Positions 18,921 to 28,785 of a stretch of 64,000 bases of DNA are shown here, piece after piece. Source of the DNA: Qipengyuania intermedia (GTDB lineage: Bacteria > Pseudomonadota > Alphaproteobacteria > Sphingomonadales > Sphingomonadaceae); contig NZ_JAIGNS010000002.1 in assembly GCF_019711615.1 (NCBI RefSeq), positions 731,501 to 795,500 on the forward strand, written 5' to 3'. The notes beneath the pieces were generated by a model. It was not told the origin of the DNA and made no database searches. It saw only the letters and a program-made list of their open reading frames with translations. The first letter of the stretch is position 1, and every line of letters begins with the position of its first letter. The position numbers and the translations under genes are program-made.

Positions 18921-19556
18921 CTACCAACCCCACGGCTTTTCGCGATACCATTTCGTTATGACGTATTTGACGCCGCGGCGCACTTTCATGCCGTGATGGA
19001 TCGTATTCGGGTTTTCCGAGCCGTCGGGACGCATGTTGTTCCAGCACACCAGCTTGCCGGTTTCAGGCTGGAAATTCTTCTTGATCGCCTTGAACCGCGT
19101 CGCGCCACCGGCTTCGACATCGTTGAGATAGATCATGAAGGTCCAGGTGCGCTGGCCCGCGACGGAACAGTACTTGTCCCAGTCCTGTCCGCCGCGATTG
19201 AAGTAGTCGCAATGCGGCTTGAACTCTTGGCCGACATCGTAACGCTGGCCCTGCAGGGGTTCGCCATGGGTCGGGTCGATACCGTTCAGAGCGCTGAATA
19301 GCGCCTCCATCTCGCGAACCGCGGGTTCTTCTGGCTCTAGGTCGCATGTTTCGCTGGTGCGGAAATACCGATCGTCCCCTGCATCTGCCAGCGTGGAAGG
19401 ACGGCGGTCCTTCTCGATCAGTTCGATCAGCGTTTCACACAGGGAAGGGCTGACGAAATTCTTCAACTGGAACAGCTCCAGCCTGTCCGAAGGAACACGT
19501 TGTACGCCTGGCCGGGCCAGCAGTGTTTCGGCAGAAGATTCGCCCGGTCCGTTCAT
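18921..19556 (-). CDS. 2-oxoglutarate/Fe(II) oxygenase, prolyl 4-hydroxylase type
   Basis: A 211-residue double-stranded beta-helix dioxygenase. The iron triad is visible as His115 and Asp117 (KPHCDYF) and His188 (IHHGMKV), with Lys197 placed to bind 2-oxoglutarate. The fold and the TFMIYLNDVEAGGATRF strand match prolyl 4-hydroxylase alpha-subunit domain proteins. The start at 19556 (MNGPGESS) is chosen because the longer frame adds a Cys-rich unlikely N-terminus; no clear Shine-Dalgarno decides it. It heads a two-gene unit with the GFA protein. The substrate is unknown. Confidence 0.85.
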   Translation of the reverse strand: MNGPGESSAETLLARPGVQRVPSDRLELFQLKNFVSPSLCETLIELIEKDRRPSTLADAGDDRYFRTSETCDLEPEEPAVREMEALFSALNGIDPTHGEPLQGQRYDVGQEFKPHCDYFNRGGQDWDKYCSVAGQRTWTFMIYLNDVEAGGATRFKAIKKNFQPETGKLVCWNNMRPDGSENPNTIHHGMKVRRGVKYVITKWYREKPWGW

Positions 19557-19751
19557 CGGTTCGCACGATAGTCGCGGGTGCAGCCGCTGCAAGGGGTCGT
19601 AAGATAGTTGCGTGCCAGACCCCGCACACGCTTTTTTCCCTTCCCATTGGTCGCACATTGTGCAACAGGCACGCGCCGTTGCGGAAGGCGGGTTGACGCC
19701 CGCTCGCCCGCGATTATGTGCCGCCTACCCGGCTGCGTTCCGGGGGCGTGT

Positions 19752-19829
19752 GGCGATCGTAGCTCAGTTGGTTAGAGCGCCGGTTTGTGGTACCGGAGGT
19801 CGCGGGTTCGAACCCCGTCGATCGCCCCA
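19752..19829 (+). tRNA. tRNA-His (GTG)
   Basis: Acceptor stem GCGATCG (19753-19759) pairs with CGATCGC (19819-19825). The extra G-1 at 19752 faces C73 at 19826, the tRNA-His hallmark, and CCA is encoded. The anticodon is GTG. T arm GCGGGTTCGAACCCCG is intact apart from normal loop bases. Confidence 0.97.
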
Positions 19830-19878
19830 TTTTCTGCCCTTCGCGCAGCATGTTGAACTCCTTGCAAGGGGCATAGCG

Positions 19879-20946
19879 ATGACGGCTTTCTGGACCGAAA
19901 CGGACTTTGACGATCACGAGCTCGTGCAGCTCGTTCGCGACCGGAAGAGCGGCCTGACTGCGATTATCGCGCTGCACTCGACGCATCTCGGCCCGGGCGC
20001 CGGTGGGACGCGCTTCTGGCATTATGCGGAGCCGGAAGCGGCCATGCGCGATGCCCTGCGCTTGTCGCGCGGAATGAGCTACAAGAACGCCATGGCCGGC
20101 CTTCCGATGGGCGGCGGCAAGGCTGTCATCCTTGCGGATAGCGACAAGACCAAGACCCCCGAAATGCTCGCTGCTTTTGCAGACGCGGTCGAGGCCCTAG
20201 GCGGCCAGTATGTGACTGCAGAAGACGTGGGTATCTCCGAAGCCGACATGGCAGCGGTAGCCCAGCGCACCCAGTTCGTGTCCGGCCTGCCGGTCGAGGG
20301 CGAGGACGCCGCCGGCGGCGACCCCGGTCCGTTCACTGCCCTCGGCATTTTCCTCGGCATCAAGGCCGCTGTGAAGCACAAGCTCGGCAAAGACAGCATG
20401 GACGGCGTGCATGTCGCCCTCCAGGGCGTCGGCAGTGTCGGTGGCGGCGTCGCGAGGCTGCTGGCCAAGGAAGGCGCCAAGCTCACGCTCTCGGATATCA
20501 GCGAAGATCGATGCCGGGCGCTGGCGACCGAACTCGATGCAGAATGCGTGGCAAGCGACGCAATCATGTCGGTTCCGTGCGACGTGTTCAGCCCGAACGC
20601 GCTTGGCGCGATCCTTGATGACGAGGGTATCGGTCGCCTCGATTGCAAGATCGTGGCGGGCGGCGCGAACAACCAGTTGAAGCGGCCCGAACACGGCCCG
20701 ATGCTGGCAAAGCGCGGCATCCTGTACGCCCCAGACTACGTCATCAACGCCGGCGGGATCATCTCGGTAACTCTCGAATACCTGTGCCGCCAGGACGAAG
20801 CGCCCTGCGACATCAACGAGGTGCGCAAGCGTATCGCGCTGATCCCCGGGCGGCTGAAAGAAATCTGGCAGGAAAGCGATAAGACCGGCGAATCGCCCGA
20901 TCAGGTCGCCGACCGCCTGGCGCAGGCCCTCATCGGGCGCGGATAA
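19879..20946 (+). CDS. Leu/Phe/Val dehydrogenase family protein
   Basis: An NAD-dependent amino acid dehydrogenase of 355 residues that interconverts a branched-chain or aromatic amino acid and its 2-oxo acid with ammonia. The glycine-rich substrate motif GLPMGGGKAVI contains the catalytic Lys81, a second Lys lies earlier in SRGMSYKNA, and the NAD-binding Rossmann motif VALQGVGSVGGG begins near residue 178. INAGGIISV near the C-terminus is also conserved. Leucine dehydrogenase is the best guess; phenylalanine or valine preference cannot be excluded. The ATG at 19879 follows tRNA-His by 49 bases; a longer frame would run through the tRNA. Confidence 0.88.
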   Translation: MTAFWTETDFDDHELVQLVRDRKSGLTAIIALHSTHLGPGAGGTRFWHYAEPEAAMRDALRLSRGMSYKNAMAGLPMGGGKAVILADSDKTKTPEMLAAFADAVEALGGQYVTAEDVGISEADMAAVAQRTQFVSGLPVEGEDAAGGDPGPFTALGIFLGIKAAVKHKLGKDSMDGVHVALQGVGSVGGGVARLLAKEGAKLTLSDISEDRCRALATELDAECVASDAIMSVPCDVFSPNALGAILDDEGIGRLDCKIVAGGANNQLKRPEHGPMLAKRGILYAPDYVINAGGIISVTLEYLCRQDEAPCDINEVRKRIALIPGRLKEIWQESDKTGESPDQVADRLAQALIGRG

Positions 20947-21008
20947 GCGCGATCTTCACTTGCGGGTCAGGCCTGCGCCTGTAAAAGCGCGGGCGACGGC
21001 TTTCGATC

Positions 21009-21731
21009 ATGCACGGCTTTGCCAATCCCAAACGGTTCCTTTCCCTCGCCCAGTGGCTGACGCCGCTGTTGCTTGCGAGTGGCCTCATCGTGACGGCAGT
21101 CGCGCTGTTCTGGGGCGTCACCTCGGTTCCCCCGGACCGCCTGATGGGAGAGACTGTCCGCATTCTCTTCATCCATGTACCCACCGCATGGCTTGGCATG
21201 GGCGGGTGGAGCGCGATTGCGATTTCCAGCCTCGTGTTCCTGGTATGGCGCCATCCGCTGGCCGCCATCGCTGCGCGAGCGGCGGCAGTACCGGGCCTCG
21301 TGTTCACCATCATCTGTCTCGCGACCGGCTCTATCTGGGGCCGGCCAACATGGGGCACGTGGTGGGTGTGGGACGGTCGGTTGACCAGCATGCTTGTGCT
21401 GGCCTTCCTGTATCTCGCTTACATCGCGCTGGCTCAAGCTGCCGAACGCGAGGGCGTATCCGCGCGCATTCCGGCGATTTTCGGCCTGCTTGGCGCGGTC
21501 AACATCCCGATCATCAACCGCAGTGTCGTGTGGTGGAATTCGCTCCACCAACCGCCCAGCATAACCATGGGCAAGAGCGCGATCGATGCGGTTTTCCTGC
21601 AGCCGCTGCTTCTGGCGGTACTCGGCTTCTCGCTGATTTTCGGCGGGGTGGTGCTCGCGCGGATGCGCGCTCTTCTCGCCGACATTCAGGCGGAAGCTCG
21701 CTTGCGGCGACGCGCGCTGGAGGCGGACTGA
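21009..21731 (+). CDS. ccmC: Heme exporter/heme handling protein CcmC
   Basis: CcmC holds heme on the periplasmic side and loads it onto CcmE in system I cytochrome c maturation. It has six membrane helices in 240 residues and the tryptophan-rich WWD heme domain (GTWWVWDGRLTS near residue 120), with the two conserved His residues in FIHVPTAW and NSLHQPPS. ccmA and ccmB, the ABC partners, are not adjacent and must lie elsewhere if system I is complete. It opens a seven-gene operon. Confidence 0.95.
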   Translation: MHGFANPKRFLSLAQWLTPLLLASGLIVTAVALFWGVTSVPPDRLMGETVRILFIHVPTAWLGMGGWSAIAISSLVFLVWRHPLAAIAARAAAVPGLVFTIICLATGSIWGRPTWGTWWVWDGRLTSMLVLAFLYLAYIALAQAAEREGVSARIPAIFGLLGAVNIPIINRSVVWWNSLHQPPSITMGKSAIDAVFLQPLLLAVLGFSLIFGGVVLARMRALLADIQAEARLRRRALEAD

Positions 21732-21732
21732 A

Positions 21733-21888
21733 ATGCGTGAGTCTCTCGACCAATGGGATTTCGTGCTCGCGGCCTATGTCGTGGCGGTCATCGGGACGCT
21801 GGGCATGATCGCCTGGAGCTGGATTGCGATGAAGCGCGCGGAAAAGCGTCGCGAAAACGTGCGCTCCGCTACGAGGAAAACGCGATGA
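21733..21888 (+). CDS. ccmD: Heme exporter protein CcmD
   Basis: A 51-residue protein with one membrane helix (VLAAYVVAVIGTLGMIAW) and a basic C-terminal tail ending RKTR. CcmD stabilises the CcmABC-CcmE complex so heme-loaded CcmE can be released. It begins one base after the ccmC stop, and its stop overlaps the ATG of ccmE (ATGA). The size, topology and position make the call firm despite the short length. Confidence 0.9.
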   Translation: MRESLDQWDFVLAAYVVAVIGTLGMIAWSWIAMKRAEKRRENVRSATRKTR

Positions 21889-22346
21889 AGGCGAAACACC
21901 AAAGGCTGATCCTCATCGTCCTCGCCCTGATCGCTCTGATCGGCGCCGGACTGCTGGCGAGCTATGCTCTGCGCAATCAGGCCAGCTATTTCTACCTGCC
22001 GGAGCAAATGGCGGAAAATCCGCCCGAGCCGGGTCAGGCCGTGCGACTTGGCGGGATGGTCGAACCCGGTTCACTGGAAAAGCAGGCCGACGGTATAACT
22101 GTGACCTTCGCTGTTACCGGACGTGAAAACTCCCGCATTCCCGTGCGGTTTGCCGGTATTCTTCCTGACCTCTTCGTCGAGGGCTCGGGCGTGGTGGCGG
22201 AAGGCCGCCTCGATGCAGGCGGTACCTTCGTTGCCGACAATCTGCTCGCCAAGCACGACGAGAACTACGTGCCGCGCGAACTGGAAGGCATGAGCGAGCA
22301 TCAGGCAGCCGAGATGGCCAAAGAAACCACGGTGGGCCTCGAATGA
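21885..22346 (+). CDS. ccmE: Cytochrome c maturation heme chaperone CcmE
   Basis: CcmE carries heme covalently in the periplasm from CcmABCD to CcmF. The 153-residue protein has one N-terminal membrane anchor and an OB-fold domain. His124 in LAKHDENYVP is the covalent heme attachment residue, and the following Tyr is the usual axial ligand. The start overlaps ccmD and the stop overlaps ccmF, both as ATGA junctions. Confidence 0.97.
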   Translation: MKAKHQRLILIVLALIALIGAGLLASYALRNQASYFYLPEQMAENPPEPGQAVRLGGMVEPGSLEKQADGITVTFAVTGRENSRIPVRFAGILPDLFVEGSGVVAEGRLDAGGTFVADNLLAKHDENYVPRELEGMSEHQAAEMAKETTVGLE

Positions 22347-24298
22347 TCGCAGAACTCGGTCATGCCGCGCTGTGGATGGCGGCGGCCCTGGCTGTGCTGC
22401 AACTGGTGGCTGGCGCGCTCGGCGTGCGAGACGGAGAGGCCGAGGGCATAACCATACTCTCGCGCCCTGCGGCGATCCTCCAGGGAGCATTGGCGGCATT
22501 CGCTTTCGCGGCCTTACTCTGGGTGTTCGCAATCACCGATCTTTCGGTCAAACTGGTTGCCGCAAATTCCCATTCGATGAAGCCGATGGTGTTCAAGCTC
22601 TCGGGCGCCTGGGGCAATCACGAAGGCTCCATGCTCCTTTGGGTCACGGTCATGGCGCTGGCCGGCGCGTTGATTGCAGCAGTCGAACGACGCCTTCCGG
22701 AACGCACCATGCAGGCGACATTGGCGGCGCAAGGCTTTGTGGCGCTGGGCTTTTATGCCTTCCTGCTCCTCAGTTCGAACCCGTTCGAGCGGCTGCCGAT
22801 CCCTGCGGCCGAAGGGCAGGGGCTCAATCCGCTGCTCCAGGATATCGGTCTCGCCTTCCATCCGCCGACCCTTTACTTCGGATACGTCGGTCTGTCGGTC
22901 GCGTTCAGCTTCGCCGTCGGCGCCATGCTGACCCGATCCGTCACGCCCGATTTCGCTCGCGCCATGCGTCCTTGGGTGCTCGGCGCATGGGTACTCCTTA
23001 CGCTCGGCATCACGGCCGGTAGCTATTGGGCCTATTACGAGCTCGGCTGGGGCGGCTGGTGGTTCTGGGACCCAGTCGAGAATGCATCGCTGATGCCCTG
23101 GCTGGCGGCGACCGCGCTGCTCCATTCCGTCAGTGTCCTTGCGAGCCGCGATGCCTTGCGGGTCTGGACCATCATGCTGGGCGTGATCGCCTTCTCCATG
23201 AGCATGCTCGGGACTTTCCTTGTGCGATCGGGCGTCCTGACAAGTGTGCATGCCTTCGCCGTCGATCCCAAACGTGGCAGTTTTATTCTGGCATTGCTCG
23301 CCATCTATATCGGCGGAGCGCTCCTCCTCTTCGCGCTGCGAGCCAACTCGATCAGCGAGGGTGAACGCTTCAGCGTGGCCAGCCGCGAGGGCGCGCTGGT
23401 GTTCAACAATGTCATGCTGAGCGCCATTCTCGCCGTGGTTCTGCTGGGTACGCTCTATCCCTTGCTGACCGAGGCTTTCGACGTGCGTGTTTCGGTCGGC
23501 CCGCCGTACTTCAATCCGGTGTCGGCGATTTTTGCCCTGCCGATGCTGGCGGTGATGGCCGTCGGCCCGTTGCTACGGTGGCGGCGCGATAGTTTCGGGC
23601 GCATTTCCAAGGAACTGGCGCTTATTGCCGCGATCATCGTCGCGGGGCTGATCTTCTTTGCCTTGTTCGAGCGCGTGGCGATCCTTCCGCTTTTGGGACT
23701 GGCGCTGGCAATCGCACTGGGCGTGGCAAGCTTCCTTCCGCTGAGGGGACGCAATCTCCGACGCCTTCCGGTCTCGGTCTGGGGCATGGTTGTGGCGCAT
23801 TTCGGCATAGCCGTCGCCCTCTTCGGAATGGCCAGCGAAAGCGCGTTCTCGAACGAGAAGCTTGCAGCCCTTGAGGTCGGGCAGTCGACCCAGGTCGGAC
23901 CGTGGGAAGTGAAGCTGGACGGTATCGAGCCGGTTGCCGGACCCAACTGGACCGCAATCGAAGGCCGCATGCTTGCGAGTTACAAGGGCGGTGAGCCCAG
24001 CGAGATTGCGCCCCAGTCCCGCAATTTCTGGGCGCCGCCGCAACAGACCACGGAAAGCGTCCTCCTCACGCGCTGGAATGGCCAGCTTTACGCCGTCATG
24101 GGTAGTGAGGCCGACGATGGCAGGTGGCAATTGCGCCTGTGGTGGAAGCCGTTCGTGACGCTGATCTGGTACGGCGGAATGCTGATGGCGCTGGGCGGGG
24201 TGCTGGCGATTATCGGCCGCGTCCGCCGCGACCTGAAGCGCCGCTCGATCCGGAGAAAGATCGAGGTGCGCCGCGCCGACATGGAGGAATTGCGATGA
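22343..24298 (+). CDS. ccmF: Heme lyase subunit CcmF
   Basis: A large polytopic protein (651 residues, about 15 membrane helices) that forms the thioether bonds between heme and apocytochrome c with CcmH. The WWD domain GWGGWWFWDPVENASLMPW lies near residue 235, preceded by NSHSMKPMVFKLSGAWGNHEGS and followed by the GTFLVRSGVLTSVHAFA segment with a conserved His. Tight coding overlaps on both sides indicate one transcript with the other ccm genes. Confidence 0.97.
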   Translation: MIAELGHAALWMAAALAVLQLVAGALGVRDGEAEGITILSRPAAILQGALAAFAFAALLWVFAITDLSVKLVAANSHSMKPMVFKLSGAWGNHEGSMLLWVTVMALAGALIAAVERRLPERTMQATLAAQGFVALGFYAFLLLSSNPFERLPIPAAEGQGLNPLLQDIGLAFHPPTLYFGYVGLSVAFSFAVGAMLTRSVTPDFARAMRPWVLGAWVLLTLGITAGSYWAYYELGWGGWWFWDPVENASLMPWLAATALLHSVSVLASRDALRVWTIMLGVIAFSMSMLGTFLVRSGVLTSVHAFAVDPKRGSFILALLAIYIGGALLLFALRANSISEGERFSVASREGALVFNNVMLSAILAVVLLGTLYPLLTEAFDVRVSVGPPYFNPVSAIFALPMLAVMAVGPLLRWRRDSFGRISKELALIAAIIVAGLIFFALFERVAILPLLGLALAIALGVASFLPLRGRNLRRLPVSVWGMVVAHFGIAVALFGMASESAFSNEKLAALEVGQSTQVGPWEVKLDGIEPVAGPNWTAIEGRMLASYKGGEPSEIAPQSRNFWAPPQQTTESVLLTRWNGQLYAVMGSEADDGRWQLRLWWKPFVTLIWYGGMLMALGGVLAIIGRVRRDLKRRSIRRKIEVRRADMEELR

Positions 24299-24822
24299 AC
24301 TGGCGTGTCTGGCTGCCTCTGATGCTTTTCGCGCTTTTCCTTGGCGTCGCGGCCTATCAGCTGACGCAGCCGAAGGACGATGTCGTGGCGAGCGGCATGA
24401 TCGGGCAGGAGCTGCCCTATTTCGAGTTGCCGCCTGCGCATTCCGAAAACCCGGGCGTCACCACGGCAGACCTCAGGCACGGCAAGCCGCGACTACTCAA
24501 TATCTGGGCGAGCTGGTGCCTGCCCTGCATCGCCGAGGCCCCGCAGCTCGAAGCCTTGAAGGAACAAGGCGCCGAGATCGTCGGCATCGCGATCCGCGAC
24601 GATCCCGAAGACGTGGCGCAGTTCCTTGCGCGGCATGGCAATCCCTACAGCCGTATCGGGCGCGACGACCTTTCGGAAGTGCAGCTGGGCATCGGCTCCT
24701 CCGGCGTGCCTGAAACCTTCGTCATCGATGGCAACGGCGTAATTACCTACCAGCATATCGGCGATATCCGCGCGGACGACGTGCCCGTCCTGCTCGAGAA
24801 GCTGAGGGAAGCCGGCGCGTGA
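24295..24822 (+). CDS. ccmG: Thiol:disulfide interchange protein CcmG/DsbE
   Basis: A membrane-anchored periplasmic thioredoxin that keeps apocytochrome c cysteines reduced before heme attachment. One N-terminal helix is followed by a thioredoxin fold with the active site WCLPC (Cys75, Cys78) and the cis-proline region GSSGVPETFVID. Length 175. ATG 24295 overlaps the ccmF stop. Confidence 0.95.
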   Translation: MNWRVWLPLMLFALFLGVAAYQLTQPKDDVVASGMIGQELPYFELPPAHSENPGVTTADLRHGKPRLLNIWASWCLPCIAEAPQLEALKEQGAEIVGIAIRDDPEDVAQFLARHGNPYSRIGRDDLSEVQLGIGSSGVPETFVIDGNGVITYQHIGDIRADDVPVLLEKLREAGA

Positions 24823-25226
24823 GACTGCTTGCGGCCTTCCTGATGGCGCTTGTCGCCGCCCCCGTGCTGGCGCAGGGCAGCGCGCCGCCTGCCCCCTACG
24901 CCTATCGGCAATTGGACGATCCGGCGCAGGAAGCTGCGGCGCAGGAACTGATGGAGACGTTGCGCTGCCTCAAGTGCCAGTCGCAATCTATTGCGGACAG
25001 CGATGCGCCGATGGCCGGGGACATGCGCCACCAGGTCCGCATCCGCATCGCGGCAGGCGAGCAGCCGGAAGAAGTCCGCGCCTGGCTCATGCAGCGCTAT
25101 GGCGATTACGTCAGCTATGCCCCGGTCGTGAGTGCGCGGACATGGCCACTGTTCGTACTGCCGATAGTCTTCCTCCTGGCCATTGCTGCGGTTCTGTGGC
25201 GCCGATTCGGTAAGGGCAGGGCGTGA
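24819..25226 (+). CDS. ccmH: Cytochrome c maturation protein CcmH
   Basis: A thiol-redox subunit that works with CcmF and CcmG. The 135-residue protein has a signal sequence ending near VLAQG, the active motif LRCLKCQ (Cys50, Cys53), a helical bundle and a C-terminal membrane anchor. This is the short CcmH; the TPR part found fused in E. coli is the separate next gene. The GTG start overlaps the ccmG stop. Confidence 0.94.
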   Translation: MRLLAAFLMALVAAPVLAQGSAPPAPYAYRQLDDPAQEAAAQELMETLRCLKCQSQSIADSDAPMAGDMRHQVRIRIAAGEQPEEVRAWLMQRYGDYVSYAPVVSARTWPLFVLPIVFLLAIAAVLWRRFGKGRA

Positions 25227-25870
25227 CCTGGTTGCCGATCATCCTCCTCGCTCTTGTTGCGTTCGTGGCCGCCGTGGCTTTCCTGCGCCTGCCGCGCAGC
25301 TTGTGGACCTTGCTGGGGGCGACGCTGATCTTCGGCCTCGCGGGCTATGCGATGCAGGGCTCGCCCGGTCAGGGGAGCGCGCCCAAGGCGGCTGCCGGTT
25401 CCGAGGCACAGAGCGGCGAACTCCTGGTCTCCGCCCGCCGCGAATTCTTCGGCGAGGGTCAATTGCCCAGCCGCTGGATCGTCACGGGCGACGGTTTCGC
25501 CCGCCGCGGGGACTATGCGCAGGCAACCGGACTCTATGCCAATGCAATCAGTGAAAATCCTTCTGATACAGAGGCTTGGCTGGCGACCGGCATTGCGCTG
25601 GTCGAACATGCGGAAGGCAATCTGACGCCCGCGGCGATCAATGCCTTCGAACGCGCTGCCAAGCTTCGACCGGAGAATGGCGGAGCGCGCTATTTCCTCG
25701 GCCTTTCCTGGCTTCGCGGCGGCGAACCTGCCCGGACACGCGAACTTTGGGTGGAGGCGCTCGAGGCGGCGCCCGAAGATGCCGAGTGGCGCGAGGACCT
25801 CGCTATGCGCCTTGCCCGCCTCGATGCGCTGCTTGAAATGGCGGCAGGGCCAAGCGATCCCGATCGGTAA
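25223..25870 (+). CDS. ccmI: CcmI-like TPR protein of cytochrome c maturation
   Basis: A 215-residue protein with two N-terminal hydrophobic segments and a tetratricopeptide region (WIVTGDGFARRGDYAQATGLYANAI and following helices, quoted here in part by role) from about residue 85. CcmI presents apocytochrome c to the CcmFH heme lyase. It is short compared with Rhodobacter CcmI, leaving about three TPRs. GTG start overlapping ccmH stop; last gene of the ccm operon. The gene name rests on position and TPR content. Confidence 0.8.
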   Translation: MTWLPIILLALVAFVAAVAFLRLPRSLWTLLGATLIFGLAGYAMQGSPGQGSAPKAAAGSEAQSGELLVSARREFFGEGQLPSRWIVTGDGFARRGDYAQATGLYANAISENPSDTEAWLATGIALVEHAEGNLTPAAINAFERAAKLRPENGGARYFLGLSWLRGGEPARTRELWVEALEAAPEDAEWREDLAMRLARLDALLEMAAGPSDPDR

Positions 25871-25986
25871 CACCTCTGTCTGGCCCATTGCGAGCGTCGC
25901 GAGGCGGTGCTAAGCGCCGCGACCTTGCGAAGGACACAGACACTTCGCGGATAGGCGAATGACATTATGCGGCCGGAAACCCACCT

Positions 25987-27945
25987 TTGAGCACCGATAA
26001 CACAGCTCCAGTCGATACGGCTGCGCTCGACGGTGCGCGCCGCGAAGGTCCCGGTCAGGCGCACGGCCACGGTCACGGTGCCTCGAAGACCGCGCTGGCG
26101 GTCGGCGCTATCGGTATCGTCTTCGGCGATATCGGCACGAGCCCGCTGTACGCATTCCGCGAAACCTTCACCGGTGCCGCCAATATCGCCATCGACCGGA
26201 TGCACGTCCTGGGCGTCGTCAGCCTGATCTTCTGGTCCATGCTGATCGTCGTCGCGATCCAGTACGTCACGATCCTGATGCGTGCGGATAACAAGGGGCA
26301 GGGCGGCAGCCTCGCCCTCGTAGCGCTGCTCAGCCGCCATATCGGCAAATCGCGATGGGGCTGGCTGGTAGTCCTGCTGGGCGTATTCGCGACGTCGCTT
26401 TTCTACGGCGACTCCATGATTACCCCGGCGATTTCCGTCCTTTCCGCAGTCGAGGGCCTGACGGTGGTCGATCACCGCCTGGACCCGCTGGTCATACCGA
26501 TCGCCCTTGTCCTTCTGGTCTGCCTGTTCCTGTTGCAAAGCCGGGGGACTGCGAAGGTGGGTGCGCTCTTCGCGCCGGTCATGATCGTCTATTTCGTGAC
26601 CATTGCCGGGCTGGGTCTCAATCAGATCTGGCAGAACCCCGACATCCTGTGGGCCTTGAACCCCTATTACGCCTTCATGTTCTTCGTCACCGACGGTGTG
26701 GTGGCATTCCTCGCGCTGGGCGCGGTCGTGCTTGCGGTGACCGGTTCCGAAGCGCTCTATTCGGACATGGGCCATTTCGGACGCGGACCGATGCGCCTGA
26801 GCTGGTTCGGCTTCGTGATGCCGTGCCTCCTGCTGAACTATTTCGGACAGGGCGCGATGATTGCGGGGCTCCCGCCGGAGCAGGCGGCCATTGCCGCGGC
26901 AAACCCCTTCTTCCTGCTGGCGAGCGAGGAATACCGCCTGCCGCTCGTCATCCTGGCAACGATGGCGACATTCATCGCCAGCCAGGCAGTTATTTCCGGA
27001 GCGTTCTCGATTACCCATCAGGCCATGCAGCTGGGCTTCATGCCGCGCATGTCGATCCGCCACACCAGCGAGACCGAGGCAGGCCAGATCTACATTCCGG
27101 TCATCAACTGGGCGCTGATGGTGGCGGTCATCATCCTCGTCCTGACCTTCCAGAACTCGTCCAGCCTCGCCAGCGCTTACGGTATCGCAGTGACGGGTGC
27201 GGTGACCATCGACACGCTGCTGATGGGCGTGCTGTTCGTTGGCGTGTGGAAGTGGAAGTGGTGGTACGCTCTGCCCGTGGTGACCTTCTTCCTGATCGTC
27301 GACGGCGCCTATTTCGCGGCCAATCTGGTGAAGATTCCGGATGGCGGCTGGTTCCCGCTGGTCGTCGGTCTCGTTGCCTTCACGCTGCTCACCACCTGGT
27401 CGCGCGGACGCAAGCTGATGCGCGAACGCATGAGCGAGACGGCGCTGCCCATCGAAATCTTCGCCAAGAGTGCCAAGAACAGCGCCACCCGCGTGCCTGG
27501 CACGGCGATCTTCATGGCCAGCCAGACCGCAGGCGTTCCCTCCGCGCTGCTGCACAATATCAAGCACAACAAGGTGCTGCACGAACGCGTCGTGATCCTG
27601 ACGGTCCTGATTGCCGACACGCCTTATGTCGACGCCAGCGAACGTTGCGAGATGGTCGATCTCGGCGACGGCTTCTACCGCGCGGTGCTGCACTATGGCT
27701 TCATGCAGGAAACCGACGTGCCCCAGGGCCTGAAGGAAATGGGCCGCTGTGGCGGCGAGTTCGACATGATGCACACCAGCTTCTTCCTGTCGCGCCAGAC
27801 GCTGCTCGCCAGCGACAAGCCCGGTATGCCGATCTGGCGAGAAAAGATCTTCGCCTGGATGTTGAGGAACGCCGCAACCGCGATGGACTTCTTCAGGCTG
27901 CCGACGAACCGCGTGGTCGAACTTGGTAGCCAGGTCGAGATTTGA
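25987..27945 (+). CDS. kup: Low-affinity potassium transport system protein Kup
   Basis: A KUP/HAK/KT family potassium uptake carrier of 652 residues. Twelve membrane helices fill residues 35-460, with the family signature [17 protein letters not shown] at the first; a C-terminal cytoplasmic domain of about 190 residues follows. The N-terminus has a His-rich stretch (GHGHGH type). The start is TTG 25987, with GGAAA some ten bases upstream; no better start fits. A 117-base gap separates it from ccmI, so it is probably an independent transcript. Confidence 0.95.
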   Translation: MSTDNTAPVDTAALDGARREGPGQAHGHGHGASKTALAVGAIGIVFGDIGTSPLYAFRETFTGAANIAIDRMHVLGVVSLIFWSMLIVVAIQYVTILMRADNKGQGGSLALVALLSRHIGKSRWGWLVVLLGVFATSLFYGDSMITPAISVLSAVEGLTVVDHRLDPLVIPIALVLLVCLFLLQSRGTAKVGALFAPVMIVYFVTIAGLGLNQIWQNPDILWALNPYYAFMFFVTDGVVAFLALGAVVLAVTGSEALYSDMGHFGRGPMRLSWFGFVMPCLLLNYFGQGAMIAGLPPEQAAIAAANPFFLLASEEYRLPLVILATMATFIASQAVISGAFSITHQAMQLGFMPRMSIRHTSETEAGQIYIPVINWALMVAVIILVLTFQNSSSLASAYGIAVTGAVTIDTLLMGVLFVGVWKWKWWYALPVVTFFLIVDGAYFAANLVKIPDGGWFPLVVGLVAFTLLTTWSRGRKLMRERMSETALPIEIFAKSAKNSATRVPGTAIFMASQTAGVPSALLHNIKHNKVLHERVVILTVLIADTPYVDASERCEMVDLGDGFYRAVLHYGFMQETDVPQGLKEMGRCGGEFDMMHTSFFLSRQTLLASDKPGMPIWREKIFAWMLRNAATAMDFFRLPTNRVVELGSQVEI

Positions 27946-28140
27946 TGATGGCGTAAGGGATCGGGGTGACAAAGGCGACACCCTGTCAACTTCCGCATTT
28001 GGCTTTACTACACTGAATTGAAAGCGAAATTCTCGCGCCCGAGCGGGTGACAGTTCGCTGCGTCGCTACTTCGGGACCGGTCGCAATGCCATTGGGCATC
28101 CCTGCCGCAAGGCACCCGCAGTAGGAAAGCGTTTCCCCGA

Positions 28141-28785
28141 TCACCCGGTCGGCGGTTCGTCCTGCATGACCTCGTCGGTATCCTCGAACGAGAGGCCGTG
28201 GCGCAGCAGCATCGGTATCTGCGTGAAGGTGAACAGGAAGGTCAGCGGCAGGAACACCCACAGCTTCGCCCAGAGCCAGCCCTCGAAGCTCATCGTGCGC
28301 ACCAGCACCTCGTTGAGGCCGGCGAGTGCGAAGAAGAAGAAACCCCAGTTCCGCGACAGCTTGAGCCATCCTTCGTGGGTGACGCCCTCAAAGGCGGCTC
28401 CGAGCAGGACCTGGAGCCACGCCCGGTTGCGCAGCCAGCCGATGACGAGGACGACGCCGAAAAGCAGGTAGATTGCCGTCGGCTTGAACTGGATGAAGCG
28501 TTCGTCCTGCAGCCAGATGGTCAACGTGCCGAAGCCGACGATCAGCGTGGTCGACAGGATCAGCATCGGGCTGACCTTGCCGAACTTCCACTTGCTGAAG
28601 GCGAGGGCGACCACGGCGGCGACCATAAAGGCGATCGTGCCGTAAATGACCGCCGCAATCTCGCCGAATGTCGAAGTCTCTGGCGGTTCGTAAAACTTGT
28701 AGACGCCGAGGAAGACCAGCAGGGGGCCGTAATCGACCAGCGTATGGAGCCAGCCGGTCTTCTGTTTGGGCTTCGTTTCGCTCAT
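28141..28785 (-). CDS. ispZ: Inner membrane-spanning protein YciB / septation protein IspZ
   Basis: A 214-residue protein with five or six membrane helices, starting with LVDYGPLLVFLGVYKFY, which matches the YciB/IspZ family linked to cell-envelope integrity and septation. The conserved FIQFKPTAIYLLFG and GWLRNRAW segments are present. The ATG at 28785 overlaps the ftsY stop by one base (TGATG). It is the distal gene of the dapF-mtaB-ftsY-ispZ operon. Confidence 0.9.
   Translation of the reverse strand: MSETKPKQKTGWLHTLVDYGPLLVFLGVYKFYEPPETSTFGEIAAVIYGTIAFMVAAVVALAFSKWKFGKVSPMLILSTTLIVGFGTLTIWLQDERFIQFKPTAIYLLFGVVLVIGWLRNRAWLQVLLGAAFEGVTHEGWLKLSRNWGFFFFALAGLNEVLVRTMSFEGWLWAKLWVFLPLTFLFTFTQIPMLLRHGLSFEDTDEVMQDEPPTG

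Noticed and set aside
25690-27981. 763-codon minus-strand frame opposite kup
   Set aside because: Antisense to a clear membrane transporter and rich in charged residues as mirror frames of membrane genes are.
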